A DNA stretch of 64,000 nt from Aquipuribacter hungaricus (lineage in GTDB: Bacteria; Actinomycetota; Actinomycetes; Actinomycetales; JBBAYJ01). The position numbers and the translations under genes are program-made. Shown piece by piece: positions 17,428 through 25,670 of the stretch. Numbering within the stretch: position 1 is the first letter of the stretch; each line of letters starts with the position of its first letter. The stretch lies in NCBI RefSeq assembly GCF_042663885.1, contig NZ_JBHSXV010000001.1; one strand, 5' to 3'. The notes under the pieces are model-generated. The model was not told where the DNA came from, ran no database searches, and saw only the letters and a list, made by a program, of their open reading frames with translations.

Positions 17428-19065
17428 GTGACCACGACAGAGCAGCACCCGCCCCGGGCCGCAGGACGAGGGGCCCTCGCCGGGCTCGTCTCCGCGGCGC
17501 TCCTGCTCGCCACGGCCACGGTCGTGGCCGCCCTCGTGGGCCGGGGGTCCGACCCGTTCCTCGCGGTCGGCGACATGGTGGTGCGGCTGTCGCCCAAGGC
17601 GCTCACCCGCTTCGCCATCGACACCTTCGGCTCCTACGACAAGCTCGTGCTGTTCGTCGGCATCGGCGTGGTGCTGGCCGTCGTGGCCGCGCTCGCCGGG
17701 GCCGTCGCCACCCGTCGCCCGGCGGCCGGGGTGGTCGTGCCCGTGCTGCTCGTCCTCGCCGCGGCCGCCGCGGTGCTGCTGGGCCCGGGGGCCGGGGTCC
17801 TCGACCTGCTGCCCCTGCTCGTCGGCACCCTGGTCGGGGCCACGGCCTTCGTCCTGCTCGTCGGGCTGGCCCGTCGAGGCACCCGCACCGCCACGTCGAC
17901 GCCCGACGGGTCGACGCCCGACGGCTCGGGCCGCGCCGGGTCGAGCCCCGACGGGTCGGCCTCCGAGGGGTCCTTCGTCGCGACGCACGGCAGGCCCCGC
18001 GCCTCCCGCCGCCTGTTCCTGGGCGCGGCGGGCGGCACCGCCGCCGCCGCCGCCGCCATGGCCGCCCTCGGCCGCGTGGTCGGCACCACGGCCGACGACG
18101 CCGCGGCCTCCCGTGCCGGGCTCGGCCTGCCGCCGGCGGGGAACACCGTCCCGGCGGTGCCGGCGGGCGCCGAGGTCGTGGAGGGCGCGACGTTCCGGAC
18201 CGCCAACGCCGACTTCTACCGCGTCGACACCGCGCTCACGGTCCCCCGCGAGGCGGCGGACACCTGGGTCGTGCGGGTGCACGGCCTCGTCGACCGCGAG
18301 CTCGAGCTCACCTGGGACCGGCTGACGCGCACCTTCGACGTAGTCGACCGCGAGATCACCATGGTCTGCGTCTCCAACCCGGTCGGCGGCACCCTGGCCG
18401 GCAACGCGGTGTGGCGGGGCGTCCGGCTGGCCGACGTGCTGGCCGAGGCCGGCGTCGACCCCACCGCGGACATGGTGCTGTCCACCTCGGTCGACGGCTG
18501 GACCGCCTCCACCCCGCTCGCCGCCCTCGTCGACAGCGACGACGCCATGCTCGCCTTCGGCATGAACGGCGAGCCGCTGCCCTTCGAGCACGGCTTCCCC
18601 GTCCGGATGGTCGTGCCCGGCCTGTACGGGTACGTCTCGGCGACCAAGTGGGTCACCGACCTGGAGGTCACGCGCTTCGCCGACGACGAGGCCTACTGGA
18701 CCCCGCGCGGCTACGCCGCCGAGGCGCCGGTCAAGACCGCGTCGCGCATCGAGGTCCCGGAGTCCTTCGCCCAGCTGCCCGCCGGGACCGTCGTGGTGGC
18801 CGGCACCGCCTGGCACCCCGGTCTCGGGGTGGACGCCGTCGAGGTGCGCGTGGACGGCGGTGACTGGCAGCCGGCCCAGCTCGGCGAGGTCCCCGGTCCG
18901 ACCACGTGGCGCCAGTGGCGCTACGAGTGGGCGGCCGAGCCCGGCCAGCACCGCCTCGAGGTCCGGGCCACCGACGCCGACGGCGAGGTGCAGACCGAGG
19001 AGCGGGCGGAGATCGCCCCCGACGGGTCCACCGGCTGGCACTCCGTCGTCGTCACGGTCGCCTGA
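17428..19065 (+). CDS. Membrane-anchored molybdopterin-dependent oxidoreductase (sulfite oxidase/YedY-MsrP family)
   Basis: The 545-residue protein has four hydrophobic helices in the first 150 residues. A disordered stretch with PDGS repeats follows, then a twin-arginine-like segment (ASRRLFLGAAGG) ahead of the extracytoplasmic catalytic domain. That domain carries the molybdenum-ligand region ITMVCVSNPVGG and the NAVWRGVRLADVL and FPVRMVVPGLYGY segments. The C-terminal dimer domain (VDAVEVRVDGGDWQPA) completes a sulfite-oxidase layout. The enzyme may reduce oxidised sulfur such as methionine sulfoxide outside the membrane. I prefer the GTG at 17428: codons from the upstream GTG at 17380 (ACT, AAT, CCT) are unlike the rest of the gene. 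It precedes a fasciclin lipoprotein, a pairing known from SigK regulons. Confidence 0.85.
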   Translation: MTTTEQHPPRAAGRGALAGLVSAALLLATATVVAALVGRGSDPFLAVGDMVVRLSPKALTRFAIDTFGSYDKLVLFVGIGVVLAVVAALAGAVATRRPAAGVVVPVLLVLAAAAAVLLGPGAGVLDLLPLLVGTLVGATAFVLLVGLARRGTRTATSTPDGSTPDGSGRAGSSPDGSASEGSFVATHGRPRASRRLFLGAAGGTAAAAAAMAALGRVVGTTADDAAASRAGLGLPPAGNTVPAVPAGAEVVEGATFRTANADFYRVDTALTVPREAADTWVVRVHGLVDRELELTWDRLTRTFDVVDREITMVCVSNPVGGTLAGNAVWRGVRLADVLAEAGVDPTADMVLSTSVDGWTASTPLAALVDSDDAMLAFGMNGEPLPFEHGFPVRMVVPGLYGYVSATKWVTDLEVTRFADDEAYWTPRGYAAEAPVKTASRIEVPESFAQLPAGTVVVAGTAWHPGLGVDAVEVRVDGGDWQPAQLGEVPGPTTWRQWRYEWAAEPGQHRLEVRATDADGEVQTEERAEIAPDGSTGWHSVVVTVA

Positions 19066-19145
19066 CCGGCGCCCGGCCCCACCGGTGACGGCGCCGGGAC
19101 GGGGTCCCGACCGGACCGTGACCAGAACGTGACCGACCAGAGCCC

Positions 19146-19161
19146 CCCGGATGCATCCGGG
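19146..19161. promoter_or_regulatory. 16-bp perfect palindrome in the fasciclin leader
   Basis: CCCGGATGCATCCGGG is self-complementary over 16 bp, in the 210-bp gap between the molybdopterin enzyme and the fasciclin gene. It could be an operator or an RNA stem. No matching copy was noticed elsewhere. Confidence 0.4.
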
Positions 19162-19275
19162 AGCACCACCGGCGACGTACCCCACACAGGTGCACAGCCA
19201 CCGCAGACCAGGCGCCCGACCGGCGCCGACCAGAAAACCCGGAGAGCCCGGGACACGAACCCGAAGGGAACCACC

Positions 19276-19983
19276 ATGACCAAGCACCTGCGCCTCGCCC
19301 CCGTCGCCATCACCGCCGCCCTCGTCCTCGCCGCCTGCGGCGGGGGCACCGAGGAGGCCTCCGAGGCCACCGCCGACGCCGGTGCGGCCGTCGACTCCGC
19401 CACCGCGGAGCCGATGGAGGAGATGTCCGAGGAGCCCTCCATGGAGGAGTCCGAGCCCATGGCGTCGGAGTCCGGCGACATGGCCATGGCCGGCCCCGTG
19501 GGCCCCGGCTGCGAGGCCTTCGCCACCGAGATCGCCCCCGAGGGCGAGGGTTCCGTCGAGGGCATGAGCGACGACCCGGTCGCCGTCGCCGCCAGCAACA
19601 ACCCGATCCTCACCCAGCTGACCGCTGCCGTGTCCGGTGGCATCAACCCCGAGGTCAACCTCGTCGACACCCTCAACGGCGCCGAGTTCACCGTCTTCGC
19701 CCCGGTCGACGAGGCCTTCGCCGCGCTCGACCCGGCCACGGTCGAGACGCTGAAGACCGACTCCGCGCTGCTCACGAGCATCCTCACCTACCACGTCGTC
19801 CCCGGGCAGATCGCGCCCGCCGACATCGTCGGCAGCCAGACCACCGTCCAGGGCGGCACCGTCGAGGTCGCCGGCACCCCGGAGGCGCTGACCGTCAACG
19901 GCGCCAACGTCATCTGCGGCGGCGTCACCACCGCCAACGCGACCGTGTACCTCATCGACGGCGTCCTCACCCCGGCCGCCTGA
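19276..19983 (+). CDS. Fasciclin-domain lipoprotein (MPT83-like)
   Basis: The ATG at 19276 follows a GAAGGGAA ribosome binding site. The signal peptide ends in a lipobox (LVLAAC), so the protein is anchored to the outer face of the membrane. Residues about 25-80 form an acidic, methionine-rich linker with nine or so Met (EPMEEMSEEPSMEESEPMAS). The fasciclin domain (about 102-235) has the FTVFAPVDEAFAAL and LTYHVVPGQI motifs. Length (235 residues) matches mycobacterial MPT83/MPT70, which are SigK-controlled. Placement after an MsrP-like enzyme suggests that enzyme may repair the Met-rich segment (inference). Confidence 0.9.
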   Translation: MTKHLRLAPVAITAALVLAACGGGTEEASEATADAGAAVDSATAEPMEEMSEEPSMEESEPMASESGDMAMAGPVGPGCEAFATEIAPEGEGSVEGMSDDPVAVAASNNPILTQLTAAVSGGINPEVNLVDTLNGAEFTVFAPVDEAFAALDPATVETLKTDSALLTSILTYHVVPGQIAPADIVGSQTTVQGGTVEVAGTPEALTVNGANVICGGVTTANATVYLIDGVLTPAA

Positions 19984-20022
19984 TCCAGGTCGCACCGGCA
20001 CAGACCCCCGGCCGGGGAGGCG

Positions 20023-20068
20023 GAGGGATGCCGCCCGCCCCGGCCGGGCCCCCGGGACAGGGGCGCAC
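20023..20068 (+). terminator. GC-rich hairpin downstream of the fasciclin gene
   Basis: CCCGGCCGGGG pairs with CCCCGGCCGGG across a short purine-rich loop, with an extended GGCGG/CCGCC stem. It is the first of two hairpins after the stop. Confidence 0.5.
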
Positions 20069-20100
20069 CACCCTGAACGACCCGTCCGCCTGAGCGTCCC

Positions 20101-20138
20101 GACGGCCCGTCGCACCCTTCCCGGTGCGGCGGGCCGTC
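20101..20138 (+). terminator. Strong hairpin terminator
   Basis: GACGGCCCGTCGCACC and GGTGCGGCGGGCCGTC form a 16-bp stem with one G-T pair and a short loop. It separates the fasciclin gene from the GAF-EAL gene. Confidence 0.75.
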
Positions 20139-20312
20139 GTCGTGCGCCCGGGGCGTCCTGCCGCGCGCGCGAGGCCACGACCAGCACCGATGCGCCGTCC
20201 GGGTGGCCCGGGCGCCTGTCCCCCTCGCCAGGACGAGGCGGGCGGTGTTTACTCATCGCTCGGGGGACGTGACAGACGGTGTGCGAGCACCGTCGGCGAG
20301 GAGGGTTCTGAC

Positions 20313-21542
20313 GTGACCACCAGCTGTCCGTCGGCACCGGTCGACCTGCCAGAGGTCGTCAAGGTGGCAGAAGAGCTGGCCTCGGGGCTGAGGACGGACT
20401 ACGACGACTGCGTCGAGCTCGTCCTGGCGGGGCTCCGGCAGCGCCTGGGCTTCGACGTGGCCTTCGTCGGCCAGTTCCGGGACGGGAACCGCGTCGTGGA
20501 GGCGGTCGACTCCGACCCCGAGGACGCGAGCATCCTCGAGGCCGGGCTGTCGGAGCCGCTGGAGCAGAGCTACTGCGCCCGGGTCGCCGACGGCCGCCTG
20601 CCGGAGTTCGTCCACGACGCCCGCGCCCAGCCGGCCGTCCAGGACCTGCCCGCCACCCGCGGCCTGCCGGTCGGGACGCACCTCAGCGTCCCGATCCGCT
20701 ACAGCGACGGCGACGTCTACGGCACCCTGTGCGGCTTCACCCAGACCCCGGACCCCGGCATCCGCGAGCGCGACCTCGGGGTGATGCGCCTCGTCGCGCG
20801 CCTGCTGGCCCGCTACCTGGAGGGCGACCGGCTCCCCCGCCGCAGCCGCGAGCAGACCCGCGAGGACGTCGAGCAGGTCATCGACGCCGGCGGCCCGGCC
20901 GTGGTCTACCAACCGGTCCGGGACCTGGCCTCGATGGACGTCGTCGGGTACGAGGCCCTCAGCCGGTTCGGCGACGGCGCGCTGCCCGACGAGTGGTTCG
21001 CCCGCGCGGCCTCCGTCGGCATGGGCGTGGAGCTGGAGATCGCCGCGGTGCGCAAGGCGCTCACCCGCCTGCCCGACGTCCCGGGCCGCGCCTACCTGGC
21101 CGTCAACCTGTCCGCGGCCGCCATCTGCTCCGACGAGATGCCGAGGGCGCTCGGCCCCCTCGACCTGTCCGCGGTCGTCGTCGAGCTCACCGAGCAGACC
21201 GGCGTGACGGACTACGCCGCGATGCGCGAGCGGGTCGGCTGGCTGCGCGGGCGGGGCGGTCGCGTGGCGATCGACGACGCGGGCGCCGGCTACGCGGGCC
21301 TGCAGCGCATCCTCGAGATGTCGCCGGACGTCATCAAGCTCGACCGCGCCCTGGTGCACGACGTCGCCGAGGACGAGGCGCGCCAGGCGCTCGTCGCGGC
21401 GCTCACGTGGTTCGCCCGGCGGACCGGCGCCACCCTGGTGGCCGAGGGCGTCGAGACCTCGGCCGAGGTGGAGGTCCTGCGCCAGCTCGGCGTCCCGCTC
21501 GGCCAGGGCTACCACCTGGGGATGCCCGCCCTGCTCGACTGA
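20313..21542 (+). CDS. GAF-EAL cyclic di-GMP phosphodiesterase
   Basis: The 409-residue soluble protein starts at GTG 20313, preceded by a GAGGAGGG ribosome binding site. A GAF sensor domain occupies about 20-165. An EAL domain at about 185-409 keeps GYEALSRF (motif near 213), NLSAAAI, VELTEQT, the DDAGAGYAGL loop (in place of the usual DDFGTGYSSL), IKLDRALV and VAEGVET. The metal and catalytic residues appear mostly present, so hydrolysis of cyclic di-GMP under control of a ligand bound by GAF is the likely role. The A for F change in the DDFG loop is a minor oddity. It stands alone between a terminator and the 51-bp repeat tract. Confidence 0.87.
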   Translation: MTTSCPSAPVDLPEVVKVAEELASGLRTDYDDCVELVLAGLRQRLGFDVAFVGQFRDGNRVVEAVDSDPEDASILEAGLSEPLEQSYCARVADGRLPEFVHDARAQPAVQDLPATRGLPVGTHLSVPIRYSDGDVYGTLCGFTQTPDPGIRERDLGVMRLVARLLARYLEGDRLPRRSREQTREDVEQVIDAGGPAVVYQPVRDLASMDVVGYEALSRFGDGALPDEWFARAASVGMGVELEIAAVRKALTRLPDVPGRAYLAVNLSAAAICSDEMPRALGPLDLSAVVVELTEQTGVTDYAAMRERVGWLRGRGGRVAIDDAGAGYAGLQRILEMSPDVIKLDRALVHDVAEDEARQALVAALTWFARRTGATLVAEGVETSAEVEVLRQLGVPLGQGYHLGMPALLD

Positions 21543-21549
21543 CGGGCGG

Positions 21550-21682
21550 GCCGACGATCTCGGGCCCCCTCGCACGTCCAGCACCGGACCGGGGAGCCGC
21601 GCCGACGATCTCGGGCCCCCTCGCACGTCCAGCCCCCTGGCCGGAGAAGCGCGCCGGCGGTCTCGGGCCCGCTCGCCCGACC
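21550..21682. repeat. Tandem 51-bp repeat, about 2.6 copies
   Basis: An identical 33-bp block beginning GCCGACGATCTCGGGCCC occurs at 21550-21582 and 21601-21633. A third copy, about 25 of 30 positions identical, begins at 21653. The 18-19 bp between blocks are also partly alike, so the true unit is about 51 bp. It fills the gap between the GAF-EAL gene and the acyl-CoA synthetase. Confidence 0.85.
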
Positions 21683-21728
21683 GGGGTCCCCGCGGGCCGG
21701 GGGCGGGGCGACCTGCCAGCATCGCCGC

Positions 21729-23423
21729 GTGACCGACCGCGACCTCCTGGCCTACGACCGGGACGCCGTGCGCGTGGTGCGGGAGCCGTGGCTGGGCCGC
21801 GAGCAGCTGTCCTACGCGGACCCCCGCCCCCACGACGTCCTCGACGTCCTCGACCTCGCGGTGCACCGGCACCCCGACGCCGTCGCCGTGGTCGACGCCC
21901 TCACCGGACGCGCGCGCACGGTCGCGGGGCTGGCGGACGACGTCGCCGTCACGACGGCCGCGCTGCGGGGGGCGGGGGTGAAGCCCGGCGACGGGGTCGG
22001 GCTGGCCGCGGCCAACTCCGGCGCGCACCTGGCGACGATCCTCGCGTGCGCGGCGACGGGCGCCGTCGCGGTCGGGCTGTCGTCCCGGCTGGCGACGCCG
22101 CAGTGGCGCTACCAGCTCGAGCACTCCGGCTGCCGGCTGCTGGTCCACGACGACAGCCACGCCGACCAGGCGCGGGACGCCGTGCAGGGGCTCGACGGGG
22201 TGCGCGCCGCGGGCTGGCTCGGGACTTCCGGCGCCGCACCGGACACCGCCCCCGCCGCGGACGGGCGCTGGGCGGACCTGGCCCGCGACCGGGTGCCCGC
22301 CGACCCCGCCGCGGCGTACCAGGTCGTCTGGACCTCCGGGTCGACCGGCCGCCCCAAGGCGAGCCAGGTCGTCCACCGGGCGAGCGTCCACTCCGGGATC
22401 GCCTACGACCGGCTGCTGCGCCTGCAGCCCGGCGAGTCGAGCGGGGTGCTGTTCTCGCTGGGCTACATCAGCGCGATGCACGCCCACGTCGTGCCCGCCC
22501 TGCTGTCCGGGGCGCGCCTGGTCATGCTGCCGACCGGCTCGGCGCGGACCTGGGTGGAGCAGCTCGCGGCCTTCGACGTCGCCTTCGCCTACGCCGTGCC
22601 GTCCTGGTGGCAGGCGTCGCTGCGCGAGCCCGGGCTGGTCGGCGACCGGCTGCCGCTGCTGCGGCTGGCCGGCGCCGGCGGGTCGCCGTTCCCGGACGCC
22701 CTCCGCGACGGCCTCGCCGACCGGCTCCCCCGCACCACGCTGATGAACGTCTACGGGCTGTCCGAGACGCACTCCCCCGCGACGACGCTGCGCGGGCCCG
22801 CGATGTGGGCCCACCCCGGCGCAGCGGGGCGACCGCTCGAGGTCGTCGAGGTCGAGGTCCGCGACGAGCACGGCACCGTCCTGCCCGACGGCGAGCCGGG
22901 CGAGGTGTGGCTGGCGGGGTCCTTGCTGAGCACCGGGTACGCCGCCGACCCGGTCGCGACCGCCGCGGCCTACGTCGACGGGTGGCTGCGGACCGGTGAC
23001 GTCGGTGTGCTCGAGCCGTCCCGCCCGCAGGACGGCGGGCAGGCCGGCGACCGGGCAGGAGAGGACGACGGCCCCGTGCTGCGCCTGCTCGACCGGGTCA
23101 AGGACCTGGTCAACCGGGCGGGCACCAAGGTGTACTCCGCCGAGGTCGAGCGCGTCCTCGACGAGCACCCGGCCGTCGTCGGCTCCGCCTGCGTGGCGGC
23201 GCCCGACCCGCGCAGCGGGGAGACGGTGGCGGTGTTCCTCGTGCGGGACCCGGACCTCCCCGCGCCGTCCGACGCCCAGGTGCGGGCGTGGGTCCGGGAG
23301 CGTCTGGGGACGGCGGCCGTGCCGAGCACCGTGCGCTGGGTGGACGAGCTGCCGCGGGGCGGGACGGGCAAGACCGACAAGGGGGCGCTCCGCGCGGCGC
23401 TCACGGTTCCGCAGGACCGCTGA
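21729..23423 (+). CDS. AMP-forming acyl-CoA synthetase / AMP-binding protein
   Basis: The 564-residue member of the ANL superfamily has the phosphate-binding loop VWTSGSTGRPKAS near residue 200 and the NVYGLSETHSP motif. The C-terminal domain carries LRTGDVGVLE, the LLDRVKDLVNRAGTKVYSAEVE hinge and GGTGKTDKGALR with the catalytic lysine. It should activate a carboxylic acid as acyl-AMP and then as a CoA thioester. The hinge region has an insertion rich in Gly/Asp (PQDGGQAGDRAGEDDG). A medium- or long-chain fatty acid or an aromatic acid is possible; the context gives no further hint. The GTG at 21729 is supported by alignment of the N-terminal domain. Confidence 0.87.
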   Translation: MTDRDLLAYDRDAVRVVREPWLGREQLSYADPRPHDVLDVLDLAVHRHPDAVAVVDALTGRARTVAGLADDVAVTTAALRGAGVKPGDGVGLAAANSGAHLATILACAATGAVAVGLSSRLATPQWRYQLEHSGCRLLVHDDSHADQARDAVQGLDGVRAAGWLGTSGAAPDTAPAADGRWADLARDRVPADPAAAYQVVWTSGSTGRPKASQVVHRASVHSGIAYDRLLRLQPGESSGVLFSLGYISAMHAHVVPALLSGARLVMLPTGSARTWVEQLAAFDVAFAYAVPSWWQASLREPGLVGDRLPLLRLAGAGGSPFPDALRDGLADRLPRTTLMNVYGLSETHSPATTLRGPAMWAHPGAAGRPLEVVEVEVRDEHGTVLPDGEPGEVWLAGSLLSTGYAADPVATAAAYVDGWLRTGDVGVLEPSRPQDGGQAGDRAGEDDGPVLRLLDRVKDLVNRAGTKVYSAEVERVLDEHPAVVGSACVAAPDPRSGETVAVFLVRDPDLPAPSDAQVRAWVRERLGTAAVPSTVRWVDELPRGGTGKTDKGALRAALTVPQDR

Positions 23424-23442
23424 CACGCGGGACACTGGTCGG

Positions 23443-25554
23443 GTGACGACCACCCCGGACGGCTCCCCCGGCCCCACCAGCGACACCCCCGCGACCCCCG
23501 ACGCGACCCCGGACGACGCGGCGACCCCTGCCGCGACCGCGGACGACGCGACAGCAGACGACGCCACGACCGACGACGCGACGACCACGGACGCGACGGC
23601 CGACGACGCGGGCAGCGACGGCGCGACCGCCGTCGGAGCGCCCACCGACGACGCGGCCGCCCCCGACGCGCCCACCGACGCGACGGGCGCCGACGCGACG
23701 GAGGGCGACGGTGGGTCCCACGACGAGCCCACCCTCCACTTCTCCGCGCTCGGCCTGCGCGACGAGCTGCTCGACGCCCTCGACCAGCTCGGCTACGAGG
23801 AGCCCACGCCGATCCAGGCCGAGGCCATCCCCGCCCTGCTCACCGGCACCGACCTGCTCGGCCAGGCGGCGACGGGCACCGGCAAGACCGCCGCGTTCGC
23901 CCTGCCGCTGCTGCAGCGCATCCGCGCCGACGGCGCCGCCCCCGGGGGCCGCAGCGCCCCGCTCGGCCTGATCCTCGTCCCGACCCGCGAGCTGTGCATG
24001 CAGGTCTCCGAGGCGCTGCACAAGTACGGCAAGCAGCTGGGCGTCCGCACGCTCCCGGTGTACGGCGGCCAGCCCGTCATGCGCCAGGTGCGCGAGCTCG
24101 AGCGCGGCGTCGACGTCGTCGTGGCCACCCCCGGCCGCGCGGTCGACCTCATCCAGCGCCGCAGCCTCGACCTGTCCGGCGTCAAGGTCGTCGTCCTCGA
24201 CGAGGCGGACGAGATGCTCGACATGGGCTTCGCGGAGGAGCTCGAGCAGATCCTCGACGCCACCCCGCCCGCCCGGCAGACGGTGCTCTTCTCGGCCACG
24301 ATGCCGCGCCGCCTGGACTCCATCACCCGCAAGCACCTGCGCGACCCGGTCCGGATCAGGATCGAGCGCGCCGCGCAGGTCGCGGGCGAGGCGCCGCAGG
24401 TCCGCCAGGTCGCCTACCTCGTCGACCGCGCGCACAAGACCGCCGCGCTCGGCCGCGTCCTCGACGTGGAGCAGCCGGTGGCGACCATCGTCTTCTGCCG
24501 CACCCGCGAGGAGGTGGAGACGCTCACCGAGACGCTCAACGGCCGCGGCTACCGTGCCGAGGCGCTGCACGGCGGCATGACCCAGGACCAGCGCGACAAG
24601 GTCATGGGCCGGGTCCGCAACCAGACCGCCGAGCTGCTCGTCGCCACCGACGTCGCCGCCCGCGGCCTGGACATCGACCACCTCACCCACGTCGTCAACT
24701 TCGACGTCCCCTCGGCCGCCGAGGCCTACGTCCACCGCACCGGCCGCGTCGGCCGCAGCGGCCGCGAGGGCGTCGCGATCACGCTGGCCGCCCCCCGCGA
24801 GCAGCGGCTGCTCCAGCAGGTCGAGCGGCTCACCGGCCGCCGGATCTCCATCGAGACGCTGCCGACGGTGGCGGACCTGCGCGCCCGCCGCCTCGAGGGC
24901 ACCGTCGCCGCGCTGCGCGAGGCGCTGGGCCGCGACGACCTGCAGGACTTCCGCGACGTCGAGGGCCTCGTGCTCGACGACGCCCCCGCCGGCACGGACC
25001 GCGACCAGCTGCTGCTGGCAGCCATCGCCATGGCGCACGCGGCCCGCACCGGTGCCGTCGACGAGCAGGACATCCCGTCCTTCACCGCCCAGCGCGTGCC
25101 CCGAGGCGGCGACTACTCCGGCCACGGCCGGGACGCCGCGTTCGGCGGCCGCAGCGCCGGTGCACCCGCCGGCGCCGGCGGGCCCTCGCGCGACGCGGGT
25201 CCCGGACCCGGCAAGACGCGGCTGTTCATCAGCCTCGGCCGCGCCGGCGGGATGCGCCCGCAGGACGTCGTCGGCTCCATCGCCAACGAGTCCGACCTCA
25301 CGGGCAAGGACATCGGCCCGATCGTCATCGCCGAGCGGTTCTCGCTCGTCGACGTCCCCGACGAGGCCGCGACCGGCGTCATCCACGCCCTGCAGGCCAC
25401 CCGCGTCAAGGGGCGCAAGGTCCAGGTCCGGCGCGACCGCGGCCCGGGTGCCGGCGGCGGCGAGGAGGGCGGCGACCGCCCCGAGCGCGCCGACCGCGGG
25501 TACGCCGGCGGGCGCCCCCGCCCGGCCGCCCGCAAGGGCCCGCCCCGCTACTGA
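23443..25554 (+). CDS. deaD: DEAD-box ATP-dependent RNA helicase (DeaD/CsdA-like)
   Basis: The GTG at 23443 gives 703 residues. The first 90 or so are a disordered, acidic Asp/Thr/Ala/Pro-rich extension. The helicase core follows: Q motif (YEEPTPIQ), Walker A ATGTGKT near 143, PTREL, VLDEADEMLD near 253, SAT near 285, and HRTGRVGR near 431. A C-terminal DbpA/CsdA-type RNA-binding domain (TRLFISLGRAGGMRPQDVV, about 592-665) and an Arg/Gly tail complete it. It unwinds structured RNA in ribosome assembly or cold adaptation. The N-terminal extension is unusual for the family and may promote condensate formation (inference). Confidence 0.92.
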   Translation: MTTTPDGSPGPTSDTPATPDATPDDAATPAATADDATADDATTDDATTTDATADDAGSDGATAVGAPTDDAAAPDAPTDATGADATEGDGGSHDEPTLHFSALGLRDELLDALDQLGYEEPTPIQAEAIPALLTGTDLLGQAATGTGKTAAFALPLLQRIRADGAAPGGRSAPLGLILVPTRELCMQVSEALHKYGKQLGVRTLPVYGGQPVMRQVRELERGVDVVVATPGRAVDLIQRRSLDLSGVKVVVLDEADEMLDMGFAEELEQILDATPPARQTVLFSATMPRRLDSITRKHLRDPVRIRIERAAQVAGEAPQVRQVAYLVDRAHKTAALGRVLDVEQPVATIVFCRTREEVETLTETLNGRGYRAEALHGGMTQDQRDKVMGRVRNQTAELLVATDVAARGLDIDHLTHVVNFDVPSAAEAYVHRTGRVGRSGREGVAITLAAPREQRLLQQVERLTGRRISIETLPTVADLRARRLEGTVAALREALGRDDLQDFRDVEGLVLDDAPAGTDRDQLLLAAIAMAHAARTGAVDEQDIPSFTAQRVPRGGDYSGHGRDAAFGGRSAGAPAGAGGPSRDAGPGPGKTRLFISLGRAGGMRPQDVVGSIANESDLTGKDIGPIVIAERFSLVDVPDEAATGVIHALQATRVKGRKVQVRRDRGPGAGGGEEGGDRPERADRGYAGGRPRPAARKGPPRY

Positions 25555-25627
25555 GACAGACGTCGCCCGCCCGGCACAGGTCCGGGCGGGTGACGCGCGG
25601 CTGCTCCCTCCAGGTGGGCACCGGGCC

Positions 25628-25648
25628 GGTCGACACACCCTGTCGACC
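25628..25648. promoter_or_regulatory. Inverted repeat in the leader of the chemoreceptor-like gene
   Basis: GGTCGACA and TGTCGACC are perfect 8-bp inverted arms separated by 5 bp, 22 bp upstream of the ATG at 25671. It may be an operator or a leader hairpin. Confidence 0.4.
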
Positions 25649-25670
25649 GCCCGACCCGAGGAGCCCTCGC

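Noticed and set aside
21550..21682. A short CRISPR array
   Set aside because: There are only two exact copies and one degenerate copy, the spacers are 18-19 bp and related to each other, and there are no cas genes.
20253..23732. A 1159-codon minus-strand open frame opposite the GAF-EAL and acyl-CoA synthetase genes
   Set aside because: It has no recognisable motif, and the plus strand carries two well-supported genes; it is a high-GC antisense shadow.
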